Source: Arenicola marina (lineage: Eukaryota > Annelida > Polychaeta > Arenicolidae). From it: a DNA stretch of 64,000 nt. The position numbers and the translations under genes are program-made. Below, piece by piece: positions 49,695 through 60,799 of the stretch. Each line of letters begins with the position of its first letter. Position 1 is the first letter of the stretch. The notes under the pieces were generated by a model. That model did not search any database. It worked only from the letters and a program-made list of their open reading frames with translations, and was not told the DNA's origin. The stretch is from positions 6,898,823-6,962,822 of the forward strand of contig OZ025252.1 in assembly GCA_964019135.1 (NCBI GenBank), written 5' to 3'.

Positions 49695-50746
49695 GCCCCG
49701 GCGCGCCTTGTCTCCGCGCGCCTTGTCTCCGCGCGCCTTGTCTCCGCGCGCCTTGTCTCCGCGCGCCTTGTCTCCGCGCGCCTTGTCTCAGCGCGCCTTG
49801 TCTCCGCGCGCCTTGTCTCAGCGCGCCTTGTCTCCGCGCACCTTGTTTCCGCGCGCCTTGTTTCCGCGCGCATTGTCTCAGCGCGCCTTGTCTCAGCGCG
49901 CCTTGTCTCCGCGCGCCTTGTCTCCGCGCGCCTTGTCTCCGCGCGCCTTGTCTTAGCGCGCCTTGTCTCCGCGCGCCTTGTTTCCGCGCGCCTTGTCTCC
50001 GCGCGCCTTGTCTCCGTGCGCCTTGTCTCCGCGCGCCATGTCTCCGCGCGCCTTGTCTCAGCGCGCCTTGTCTCCGCGCGCCTTGTTTCCGCGCGCCTTG
50101 TCTCCGCGCGCCTTGTCTCCGTGCGCCTTGTCTCCGCGCGCCATGTCTCCGCGCGCCTTGTCTCAGCGCGCCTTGTCTCCGCGCGCCTTGTCTCCGCGCG
50201 CCTTGTCTCAGCGCGCCTTGTCTCCGCGCGCCTTGTCTCAGCGCGCCTTGTTTCCGCGCGCCTTGTCTCAGCGCGCCTTGTCTCCGCGCGCCTTGTCTCC
50301 GCGCGCCTTGTCTCCGCGCGCCTTGTCTCAGCGCGCCTTGTTTCCGCGCGCCTTGTCTCCGCGCGCCTTGTTTCCGCGCGCCTTGTCTCCGCGCGCCTTG
50401 TCTCCGTGCGCCTTGTCTCCGCGCGCCATGTCTCCGCGCGCCTTGTCTCAGCGCGCCTTGTCTCCGCGCGCCTTGTCTCCGCGCGCCTTGTCTCAGCGCG
50501 CCTTGTTTCCGCGCGCCTTGTCTCAGCGCGCCTTGTCTCCGCGCGCCTTGTCTTAGCGCGCCTTGTCTCCGCGCGCCTTGTCTCCGCGCGCCTTGTCTCC
50601 GTGCGCCTTGTCTCCGTGCGCCTTGTCTCCGCGCGCCTTGTCTCCGCGCGCCTTGTCTCCGCGCGCCTTGTCTCCGCGCGCCTTGTCTCCGTGCGCCTTG
50701 TCTCCGTGCGCCTTGTCTCCGCGCGCCATGTCTCCGCGCCTTGTCA
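49695..50746. repeat. 15-bp CpG-dense minisatellite (GCGCGCCTTGTCTCC)n
   Basis: About 70 units of GCGCGCCTTGTCTCC with variants (TCTCA, TTTCC, GTGCG, GCCATG). Each unit has two to four CpGs. As 15 is a multiple of 3, frames stay open (248 and 197 codons +; repeats ALSPR and ARLVS). A block of about 300 bp recurs (50035-50170 resembles 50390-50470). The array ends about 215 bp before the homeodomain exon. Confidence 0.97.
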
Positions 50747-50961
50747 CCGCTCAGTTCTATGATTAAAAATGAATGATTTCATTTAATTTGCCTTTTATTT
50801 CCCCATGTGTTTTAAATCTTAATTGATTACGTTTTTGGTCAGTGACATATTTAATAAAATCAACCTTTTTTAACTGCAGAAATTATCCTCGCTCTTTTTA
50901 CTCGCATTGACATGACATTAATAACCTTTAAAACTAACTAACGAAACGTTATCTTTTGTAG
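50747..50961 (+). other. 3' end of the large intron with branch point and acceptor
   Basis: After the array the DNA becomes AT-rich. ACTAAC at 50933-50938 and CTAACG at 50938-50943 match a branch-point consensus about 20-25 bases before the acceptor ATCTTTTGTAG, with AG at 50960-50961. Confidence 0.7.
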
Positions 50962-51294
50962 GTGTGGTTCCAGAATCGTCGCGCTAAGTACCGAAAACAG
51001 GAAAAGCAGCTGGCCAAGTCTCTATCCCCGGCCATCATTCCGACATGTAACGGCATGATGCGCCAGATGTACCCCTCCACCAACCGACCCTACGGCTACC
51101 CGACCCACAACACGATGAACTCGATGAGCAGATACCCGCAGATGAATACCGGGTACCCCCCCGTGGCCCAGTTCTCGGGCATGGCGGGGTCCATGGGAAC
51201 CATGGGAACCATGGGAGGCTCCATGGGCGGCAACATGGGCATGGGGCAGCAGGTCCAGCGGCTGCCCATGACGTCAGACTACAACGTCAACCTC
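50962..51294 (+). CDS. homeodomain helix 3 exon of a paired-like homeobox gene (PROP1-like)
   Basis: Encodes 111 residues in phase 0 at both ends. It opens with VWFQNRRAKYRKQEKQLAKS, the recognition helix of a paired-class homeodomain (W48, F49, N51, R53), and the intron falls before V47, the classic paired-like position. A DNA-binding nuclear transcription factor is certain. The RKQEKQLAK tail, the length after the homeodomain and the DDWYNKS motif in the next exon point to PROP1/unc-42, which specifies neural or neuroendocrine cell types in animals; Phox2-like and other Q50 paired-like families are alternatives. The tail is rich in M, Y, P and N, with a short GSMGTMGTMGGSMGG expansion at about residues 75-95. 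Reading past the donor (CTC|GTACGT) would stop four codons on. Confidence 0.88.
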
Positions 51295-51729
51295 GTACGT
51301 GTTTAACACAAGGACAGCGTAGCCCTATTGTCCTATGTCGAAAGTATGATAAATTAATATGTGAAAAAAATGCGGAGAGGCGGTTGTCGTCATGGATACA
51401 GCGACGGGCATCTCATTATCGAAATGTTTGTTTGACGTAATTACAATATTTATATGACACCATGGTCATGTGTGTCTTCATATTCTTGATATGACGTCAT
51501 TGCGGTGTTTATTTGACGTCATTATATTTATATGACGTGATTGTAGCATTTGTTTGACGTCATTATAGTGGGGGTTTTTCACTGTTTTATTATGGAATGG
51601 TAATTTTTTTCTTAATAAATAGCAGAACGCTAAATAAATGGCACGACAGACTAACAGACTGAATGCGCAGTTAAGCCCTAATCAAATAAAAGACACTGAA
51701 TAACATAAATTATAATTCTGTTTTTGCAG
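51295..51729 (+). other. 435-bp intron with three TGACGTCA palindromes
   Basis: Phase-0 intron from GTACGT to TTTTTGCAG. TGACGTCA occurs at 51492, 51514 and 51555 within diverged copies of a short unit (TTTGACGTCATTA, ATGACGTGATTG), so a small tandem duplication may explain them. Binding by CREB/ATF factors is possible but untested. Confidence 0.7.
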
Positions 51730-51831
51730 GACACTCATGAAGATGACTGGTACAACAAAAGCCTCACCGCTCTGCGTATGAACAACTCCCACCCAGGTCT
51801 GTCCAACTCAGTGCTCCAGTACCAGACATAG
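51730..51831 (+). CDS. last coding exon of the homeobox gene, OAR-like C terminus
   Basis: Encodes the final 33 residues and a TAG stop. It starts DTHEDDWYNKSLTALRMNNS and ends VLQYQT. SLTALRMNNSH resembles the OAR motif (S-L-x-A-L-R-M/L) at the C terminus of many paired-like proteins, and EDDWY matches the EDWY word at the same place in vertebrate PROP1. The acceptor TTTTTGCAG (AG at 51728-51729) and phase 0 fit the previous donor. With the preceding exons this gives 193 residues plus the missing homeodomain exon, close to the usual size for the family. Confidence 0.85.
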   Translation, partial: DTHEDDWYNKSLTALRMNNSHPGLSNSVLQYQT

Positions 51832-52865
51832 AGCACAACTGCCTCCTCGCTGCCCCCCGCGGCCATCACCTACCCCACCCCCGGGGCGCCGCCTCGCTCT
51901 ACCAAAACATTCCGAAGTGTTGTCTCAACATAAGAACTTTTCACTGTGTCCTCTGGGGCTAAACGTCTCCGCGGCCAGCTGAGCCATGCCCTCATGACGC
52001 GAGACCCACCGTCTGGCGAGCGGAGGGCCGGGCGGGCGGTGGGGGGTGTGGGGGGGGGGGGGGGGGTGGCAAGGCGAACGGAAGGCCCGGGGCCGGCGGC
52101 GTGTTTGTAGCCAATCACATGGACGCTTTGTACGCCACGTGGCATCCTTGTTCCATCAGCAGACGCCAGCGTTCCATGACGTCATCGCCAGTGACGTCAT
52201 CGCGTCTGTCGGAGGCGTCACAGCGTTGTATTCTGACGTCATCAGTTGCCCGCGCCGTGGCCGCTCTGTGTAGTGGACAATCAAGCAAGGTGGAAGTGTG
52301 GATTATCGCGGAGAAATCCCCTCACGCCTGTACCGGCTGGCAGCGGACCTCACCTCGACAAGCTCCGGTCCAATGACTGCGACGACAGGCGCCGACGGAC
52401 ATGGACATCTGGGATACACACATTGAAGCTTTCTTCCGGAATATTGGCTATTGAGCATTACCCACATACCAAGTCTTGCTTACTGCGAGAAGTGCTGAGT
52501 TCATTGATGACATTGCTGTGGAGAAAATGTGTATGAAAGTTACGAGTAGTCATGTGATCATTTTTTTGGATAATTACATAAATCGTGAAACAAACACGTT
52601 ATAACTTCTCACCGCGACGGAATGATGTGTTGAAAAATAATTACGATCTAATTATTTATCGGTGTAGTTCAAGTGATATTCTGAACAGAATACAGACCTA
52701 GCTATTTAGAAATGTCGTAGAAATGATGCCCCTAAGAGAATACACATCTAATTAGTCTCACGCGTCCTTCAAGAGAAAGTCTCCAAAGAATTATGTACAG
52801 GCGTGAGAGGATGTCTGGAAGCGTACACAAGCCTCAACAATAAACCAATCATGGCAGAAAGACCA
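51832..52865 (+). other. 3' UTR of the homeobox gene (inferred)
   Basis: Runs from the stop to a candidate polyadenylation signal at 52839-52844. It includes a G run (52050-52065) and three TGACGTCA palindromes (52177, 52192, 52234) within 65 bp. The end is inferred; a further AATAAA at 53493-53498 could serve a longer form. Confidence 0.45.
52839..52844 (+). terminator. candidate polyadenylation signal AATAAA
   Basis: First AATAAA on the + strand after the homeobox stop codon, about 1 kb downstream. A second lies at 53493-53498. Confidence 0.4.
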
Positions 52866-53560
52866 TTTGGTTTGCCCTTCATAGTAAACTCTCGATATAG
52901 GGGACTTATACATTCATAGTTCATATTATTTAATGATGTACAACCGTGAGACGCAATTTTTGATGCGTATGTCCTGACATAGCGTGGTAGTTTGTACACT
53001 GTATGATGATTAATCAACCGGCGTGTGAAGCGAGCAGCGAGCACGGTCCGTATCAGTATTGTCTGTATATAGTACGTGTCTATGTCTTGTCCCTTTGCCT
53101 TTGTTATTTCATGTTGCGTATTCTGTGTGGGAGAGAGGGCAGCACTACAGAGATTTAACTTGGCCTTCCTCACTCTCTGTCTGGCTACAGCATAGATGAC
53201 GGAGTTAAATGAAAACGTATCTAAGAGCATCAACGCCATGGTTTGTCAAGGCGACGCCAGGCCGAGGTCTGTCATACCACCATCTGGGGTAACATTTTTG
53301 TATGCGTATTACTTGTAGTGCCAGACAAAAGACCGTGAACCGTGGGTCTTTACAGTTAGAGCTCTTACTATAGACTTTCTATAACGGGTGGGTGGGTATG
53401 AAGTCTAGTCATACATCTGTACGTCATTAACGTGTCTACTACATTCATATTATGATTTTGTTGCTCTGTTTTAATTTATTATTCGTGATATTAATAAATT
53501 TATCAATGCTAGGTATGTCTTTGCACTTCTATGTTACCTGTTTGATTGCCTCTTCGCTAA
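52866..53560. other. intergenic DNA
   Basis: Unique AT-rich sequence. A 156-codon frame on the - strand (52769-53239) was weighed as a receptor remnant and not accepted. Nothing else recognised. Confidence 0.45.
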
Positions 53561-53565
53561 TAGGG

Positions 53566-55045
53566 TTGTACAGTCACTACGGGATCTGATCGAGATCCTA
53601 CGAGACAAGGATACTTATGTTCTACGTCAATGCCTAGCATCAACGGCCGGTACGGATTTTGCCGGTACGGCAAAATCGGATGAAGCTGTCCTTGGATGCA
53701 CAACTAACCACATAATGTAAGGCGTACATCAGAATTATAACCATCCGAATAGATTTATGTTGTATATGAGCGGTCAGACAGTTGATAAACCAGAATGGGG
53801 TTGTTTCATGAGTGACTGTCAGTGCCAAGTGAGCTGTTTTCCATGTCGTATGACGTAATAATCATCATGACTCGCATGTCTGCGCGCGGTGTCTATGGTT
53901 ACGTAAGAACGCTCCTTATAGGGCTGTACAGTCACTTCGGGATCTTATCGAGACCCCGCGAGAGGGGGATACCTATGCTCTGCGTCAATGCCTAGCATCA
54001 ACGGCCTGTACGTGTAGCCTACCTTCCGGTTGTTTGCCTTCCCTCGCCTCACACACAAGATCGGCTAAAGCTGTCCTTGGAAGCACAACTAACCACTGAA
54101 GTTCTGTGCATATCCGAATTTTAACCATCCGAGTAAATATTATATGATACGATCTGATGTGCTGCGCGGGGTTTTCCATGTCGTATGACGTAATAATCGT
54201 CATGACGCGCGTGTCTGCGCGCGGTATCTATGGTTACGTAACAACGCTCTTTATATGGACTGAGCGGGTGAGGACAATGGTGCTCCTTTTGTCGTAGAGC
54301 TGTAAACATTGATGATTTGGCTCAAAATACAACGCTTCCAACGGTCTCATCGAACGGACCACATGCATGATTATGGAGAGATAAATGTCTTGTCTTTAAC
54401 TAAATTCTGATTTTATAGTTAACAATGCCTGGACCAAAGTAAACAAAAAATACTTTCACACCCACTCGATTCTTTAGGCACAAACCGCGCAGCTGGCCGG
54501 TTCCCAACACTAAAACGTCGATTACAATGAGTGCGCGTCACGCAGTTGCAGCAAGGCACCAGCGTGATGCGCACTCGTTCTAAGAGCACGTGTTTTTTTG
54601 TTGGTCCCCAAAAGACCTAAACCGGAAACAGAACCCGCGAGAACTGTACAGTCCTATATGCACTGAGCAGGCGAGGACAATCGTGCTCCGTTTGTAAGCA
54701 CCGATTACGCGCCAAAATACAACGCTTCCAACAGTCTCATCAAACGGACCACATGCATTATGGAGAGATAAATGTATCATTTTTAACTATATTATGATTT
54801 TATAGTTGCCTGGACCAAAGTAAACATAACAATAGTTTCACACCCACTCGATTCTTCACCCACAAACCGCGCAGCCTGCCAGTTCCCAACATTCACACTC
54901 AAACATTGACTACCATGCGTGCGCGTCACGCAGCTGTAGCAAGGCACCAGCGTGATGCGCACTCGTTCTAAGAGCACGCGCTTTTTTGTTGGTCCCCGAA
55001 GGGCCTAAACCGAAAATAGAACCCGCGGAAACTGTACAGCACTAT
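53566..55045 (+). mobile_element. left arm of an inverted-repeat (foldback-like) element: two A and two B modules
   Basis: Module A occurs twice in direct order (about 53566-53930 and 53934-54270), sharing GTACAGTCACT, CCTAGCATCAACGGCC, AGCTGTCCTTGGA and GTCGTATGACGTAATAATC. Module B occurs twice (about 54270-54655 and 54672-55045, offset 403 bp), sharing AATACAACGCTTCCAAC, GGACCACATGCAT, GTTTCACACCCACTCGATTC-like and TTTTTTTGTTGGTCCCC-like words. One A and one B recur in reverse orientation at 60.80-61.30 kb. No protein frame is seen. Likely a non-autonomous DNA element or its expanded arm; family unknown. Confidence 0.7.
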
Positions 55046-55059
55046 TGAAGGGATGTACA

Positions 55060-55155
55060 AAGCGACACCTAGCACGTGATCGCCTAACCACAGGGAGCAC
55101 GTGGTCGCCTAGCGACATCGAGCACGTGGTCGCCCAGCGAGCACGTGATTGCTCA
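55060..55155. repeat. four CACGTG boxes in a short tandem
   Basis: AGCACGTG occurs four times about 19-33 bp apart, mostly followed by GTCGCC/ATCGCC, between the left arm and the satellite. CACGTG is the E-box/G-box palindrome bound by bHLH proteins in general; function here is unknown. Confidence 0.75.
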
Positions 55156-55239
55156 AAACAAGCCGTACTGAATTGTGGTCGTCTGTAGGCGACAACGCTA
55201 CTCCATCGGTATATTATAGTAAATACAGGGGAACGACGC

Positions 55240-58200
55240 CATATCTTATTACCAGTGATTGGCATTGAAGACGTCATAGCTTGGTACCAGTGATTGGCAT
55301 TGAAGACGTCCTAGCTTGGTACCAGTGATTGGCATTGAAGACGTCATAGCTTGATACCAGTGATTGGCATTGAAGACGCCATAGCTTGGTACCAGTGATT
55401 GGCATTGAAGACGTCATAGCTTGGTATCAGTGATTGGCATTGAATACGTCATAGCTTGGTACCAGTGATTGGCATTGAAGACGTCATAGCTTGGTACTAG
55501 TGAATTGCATTGAAGACGCCATAGCTTGGTACAAGTGATTGGCATTGAAGACGGCATAGCTTGGTATCAGTTATTGGCATTGAATACGTCATAGCTTGGT
55601 ACCAGTGATTGGCATTTCAGACGTCATAGCTTGGTACCAGTGGTTGACATTGAAGACGCCATAGCTTGGTACCAGTGATTGGCATTGAAGACGTCATAGC
55701 TTGGTTCCAGTGCTTCACTTTTTGCTTCACATTGAAGACGTCATATTTTGGTACCAGTGCTTCACTTTAAAGACGTCATAGCTTGGTACCTGTGCTTCAC
55801 ATTGAAGACGTCATAGCTTAGCACCATTGCTTCACCTTGAAGACCTCATAGCTTGGTACCAGTGCTTCACCTTTTGCTTCACATTGAAGACGTCATAGCT
55901 TGGTACCAGTTCTTGGCATTGAAGACGTCATAGCTTGACACCAGTGCTCCACTTGGAAAACGTTATAGCTTGGTACCAGTAATTGGCATTGAATACGTCA
56001 TAGTTTGGTACCAGTGATTGGCATTGAAGACGTCATAGCTTGGTAGCAGTCATTGGCATTGAAGACGCCATAGCTTGGTACAAGTGATTGGCATTGAAGA
56101 CGGCATAGCTTGGTATCAGTGATTGGCATTGAATACGTCATAGCTTGGTACCAGTGATTGGCATTTCAGACGTCATAGCTTGGTACCAGTGATTGGCATT
56201 TCAGACGTCATAGCTTGGTACGAGTGGTTGACATTGAAGACGCCATAGCTTGGTACCAGTGATTGGCATTAAAGACGGCATAGCTTGGTACCAGTGATTG
56301 GCATTGAAGACGTCATAGCTTTGTTCCAGTGCTTCACTTTTTGCTTCACATTTAAGACGTCATAGCTTGGTACCAGCTCTTGGCATTGAAGACGTCATAG
56401 CTTGATACCAGTGCTTCACTTTTTGCTTCACATTGAAGACGTCATATTTTGGTACCAGTGCTTCACTTTAAAGACGTCATAGCTTGGTACCAGTGCTTCA
56501 CATTGAAGACGTCATAGCTTAGCACCATTGCTTCACCTTGAAGACCTCATAGCTTGGTACCAGTGCTTCACCTTTTGCTTCACATTGAAGACGTCATAGC
56601 TTGGTACCAGTGATTGGCATTGAAGACGTCATAGCTTGGTACCAGTGATTGGCATTGAAGACGTCATAGCTTGGTACCAGTGATTTGCATTGAAGACGCC
56701 ATAGCTTGGTACAAGTGATTGGCATTGAAGACGGCATAGCTTGGTATCAGTGATTGGCATTGAAGACGTCATAGCTTGGTACCAGTGATTGGCATTTCAG
56801 ACGTCATAGCTTGGTACCAGTGGTTGACATTGAAGACGCCATAGCTTGGTACCAGTGATTGGCATTAAAGACGGCATAGCTTGGTGCCAGTGATTGGCAT
56901 TGAAGACGTCATAGCTTGGTTCCAGTGCTTTACTTTTTGCTTCACATTTAAGACGTCATAGCTTGGTACCAGCTCTTGGCATTGAAGACGTCATAGCTTG
57001 ATACCAGTGCTTCACTTTTTGCTTCACATTGAAGACGTCATAGCTTGGTACCAGTGATTGGCATTGAAGACGGCATAGCTTGGTACCAGTGCTTCACATT
57101 GAAGACGTCATAGCTTAGCACCATTGCTTCACCTTAAAGACCTCATAGCTTGGTACCAGTGCTTCACCTTTTGCTTCACATTGAAGACGGCATAGCTTGG
57201 TACCAGTGATTGGCATTGAAGACGTCATAGCTTGGTTCCAGTGCTTCACTTTTTGCTTCACATTTAAGACGTCATAGCTTGGTACCAGCTCTTGGCATTG
57301 AAGACGTCATAGCTTGATACCAGTGCTTCACTTTTTGCTTCACATTGAAGACGTCATAGCTTGGTACCAGTTCTTGGCATTGAAGACGTCATAGCTTGGT
57401 ACCAGTGCTTCACTTTTTGCTTCACATTGAAGACGTCATAGCTTGGTACCAGTGCTTCACATTGAAGACGTCATAGCTTGGTACCAGTGCTTCACTTTTT
57501 GCTTCACATTGAAGACGTCATAGCTTGGTACCAGTTCTTGGCATTGAAGACGTCATAGCTTGATACCAGTGCTTCACTTTTTGCTTCACATTGAAGACGT
57601 CATATTTTGGTACCAGTGCTTCACTTTAAAGACGTCATAGCTTGATACCAGTGCTTCACTTTTTGCTTCACATTGAAGACGTCATATTTTGGTACCAGTG
57701 CTTCACTTTAAAGACGTCATAGCTTGGTACCAGTGATTGGCATTGAAGACGTCATAGCTTGGTACCAGTGATTGGCATTGAAGACGTCATAGCTTGGTAC
57801 CAGTGATTTGCATTGAAGACGCCATAGCTTGGTACAAGTGATTGGCATTGAAGACGGCATAGCTTGGTATCAGTGATTGGCATTGAATACGTCATAGCTT
57901 GGTACCAGTGATTGGCATTTCAGACGTCATAGCTTGGTACCAGTGGTTGACATTGAAGACGCCATAGCTTGGTACCAGTGATTGGCATTAAAGACGGCAT
58001 AGCTTGGTACCAGTGATTGGCATTGAAGACGTCATAGCTTGGTTCCAGTGCTTCACTTTTTGCTTCACATTTAAGACGTCATAGCTTGGTACCAGCTCTT
58101 GGCATTGAAGACGTCATAGCTTGGTACCAGCTCTTGGCATTGAAGACGTCATAGCTTGATACCAGTGCTTCACTTTTTGCTTCACATTGAAGACGTCATA

Positions 58201-59998
58201 TTTTGGTACCAGTGCTTCACTTTAAAGACGTCATAGCTTGGTACCAGTGATTGGCATTGAAGACGTCATAGCTTGATACCAGTGCTTCACTTTTTGCTTC
58301 ACATTGAAGACGTCATATTTTGGTACCAGTGCTTCACTTTAAAGACGTCATAGCTTGGTACCAGTGATTGGCATTGAAGACGGCATAGCTTGGTACCAGT
58401 GATTGGCATTGAAGACGGCATAGCTTGGTACCAGTGATTGGCATTGAAGACGGCATAGCTTGGTACCAGTGCTTCACATTGAAGACGTCATAGCTTAGCA
58501 CCATTGCTTCACCTTGAAGACCTCATAGCTTGGTACCAGTGCTTCACCTTTTGCTTCACATTGAAGACGGCATAGCTTGGTACCAGTGATTGGCATTGAA
58601 GACGTCATAGCTTGGTTCCAGTGCTTCACTTTTTGCTTCACATTTAAGACGTCATAGCTTGGTACCAGTTCTTGGCATTGAAGACGTCATAGCTTAGCAC
58701 CATTGCTTCACCTTGAAGACCTCATAGCTTGATACCAGTGCTCCACTTTGAAAACGTGATAGCTTGGTACCAGTGCTTCACATTGAAGACGTCATAGCTT
58801 GGTACCAGTGATTGGCATTGAAGACGTCATAGCTTGATACCAGTGATTGGCATTGAAGACGGCATAGCTTGGTACCAGTGATTGGCATTGAAGACGTCAT
58901 AGCTTGGTACCAGTGATTGGCATTGAAGACGTCATAGCTTGGTACCAGTGATTGGCATTGAAGACGTCATAGCTTGGTACCAGTGATTGGCATTGAAGAC
59001 GTCATAGCTTGGTACCAGTGATTTGCATTGAAGACGCCATAGCTTGGTACCAGTGATTGGCATTGAAGACGGCATAGCTTGGTACCAGTGATTTGCATTG
59101 AAGACGTCATAGCTTGGTACCAGTGATTAGCATTAAAGACGGCATAGCTTGGTACCAGTGATTGGCATTGAAGACGGCATAGCTTGGTACCAGTGATTGG
59201 CATTGAAGACGCCACAGCTTGGTACCAGTGATTGGCATTGAAGACGGCATAGCTTGGTACCAGTGATTTGCATTGAAGACGCCATAGCTTGGTACCAGTG
59301 ATTGGCATTGAAGACGGCATAGCTTGGTACCAGTGATTGGCATTGAAGACGGCATAGCTTGGTACCAGTGATTGTCATTGAAGACGTCATAGCTTGGTAC
59401 TAGTGTTTCACATTGAAGACGTCATATTTTGGTACCAGCGCTTCACTTTGACGACGTCATAGCTTGGTACCAGTGCTTCACATTGAAGACGTCATAGCTT
59501 AGCACCATTGCTTCACCTTGAAGACCTCATAGCTTGGTACAAGTGCTTCACTTTTTGCTTCACATTGAAGACGTCATAGCTTGGTACCAGCTCTTGGCAT
59601 TGAAGACGTCATAGCTTGATACCAGTGCTCCACTTTGAAAACGTGATAGCTTGGTACCAGTGATTGGCATTGAAGACGGCATAGCTTGGTACCACTGATT
59701 TGCATTGAAGACGCCATAGCTTGGTACCAGTGATTGGCATTGAAGACGGCATAGCTTGGTACCAGTGATTGGCATTGAAGACGTCATAGCTTGGTACCAG
59801 TGATTGGCATTGAAGACGCCATAGCTTGGTACTAGTGTTTCACATTGAAGACGTCATATGTTTGTACCAGCGCTTCACTTTGAAGACGTCATAGCTTGGT
59901 ACCAGTGCTTTACATTGAAGACGTCATAGCTTGGTACCAGTGCTTCACATTGAAGACGTCAAAGCTTGGTACCAGTGCTTCACACTGAAGAGGTCACA
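55240..59998. repeat. 35-bp satellite with length variants, 4.7 kb
   Basis: About 140 units. The main type reads GAAGACGTCATAGCTTGGTA then CCAGTGATTGGCATT (35 bp). A second type has CCAGTGCTTCACATT or an insert CTTTTTGCTTCACATT. Each unit has GACGTC and GGTACC palindromes. The two types alternate in blocks that recur, e.g. 55680-55900 resembles 56290-56600 and 57190-57360. Pure 35-bp blocks give frames of 75-117 codons on the - strand, not genes. Confidence 0.97.
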
Positions 59999-60795
59999 GC
60001 TAGATGAACCAAATAAAGGTGAATAGTTTGCTCAATCTGAGGGAGGAGTGGGTGGGCCGAGAGCAGAGTGGCGTTCACGTAAGGAGGCCAATCACTCAGC
60101 CACATTATAGGTTGTGGTGGACTGTGGGTAAGAGATTCTCCAAAGTACATTGGAGCCTGGTAATGGCAGAGTAGTTCTGTAAGTCTTATAAAATCTCCGA
60201 TATGCGTCAGGTGTTTGGCATATTGTAAACTGGCCCAAAACTTGCTGACCTCAGCGGGGTCTGTTCCGCTCCGCGAGAACGTCGAAGCAGAGTTACTGTA
60301 TCAGTCGCTTTGAGATAAATGTTCGCTACGCAAGCACCCCACACAATGATGGAAAACGATATCCGTCAGTGTTAACCCTTTGTGTATTAACAATCACAAC
60401 AATTTAAATGACAAGAAAAGAATGGGATGAAAGCCATTAACGTGGCGCGGTTCACGGCCAAATGGTCGAATAAACGAGAGAAATGGACAATTTCGTCTGT
60501 GTCGGAAAGCAAATGTGGGATTAAAGGGAGCAATTAGCATTGGTGAAATCTGTAACAGGTAAAACTGTGTCGAATAACTGATTTTCTGGATTATCGGATT
60601 AACGCATTCGGACTTTAGTAACAAACAAAGTCCTAGACAGAACGGTTCTGGCAAGGTTCAGATGTTCGGTTCATAGATATGGCATCAAATCCGGACAGAG
60701 GGATGGATGTGTGAGTTCGTAAATACTGCGCAAGTGACGTTTATAATCAAAAGATTATTTATAAATGCCTGTTGTATGAACATTTAAGACGTATA
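59999..60795. other. unique DNA between satellite and right arm
   Basis: No gene recognised. The sequence is single-copy within the window. Confidence 0.5.
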
Positions 60796-60799
60796 TGGC

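Noticed and set aside
49480-50766. ALSPR and ARLVS repeat frames up to 248 codons
   Set aside because: 15-bp tandem repeat; several frames and both strands are open, with no unique coding sequence.
52769-53239. 156-codon - strand frame as the end of a rhodopsin-like receptor
   Set aside because: FNSVIYAVARQRVRKA faintly resembles a seventh helix, but the NPxxY motif is absent, a stop precedes the ATG and the rest has no match to receptor tails.
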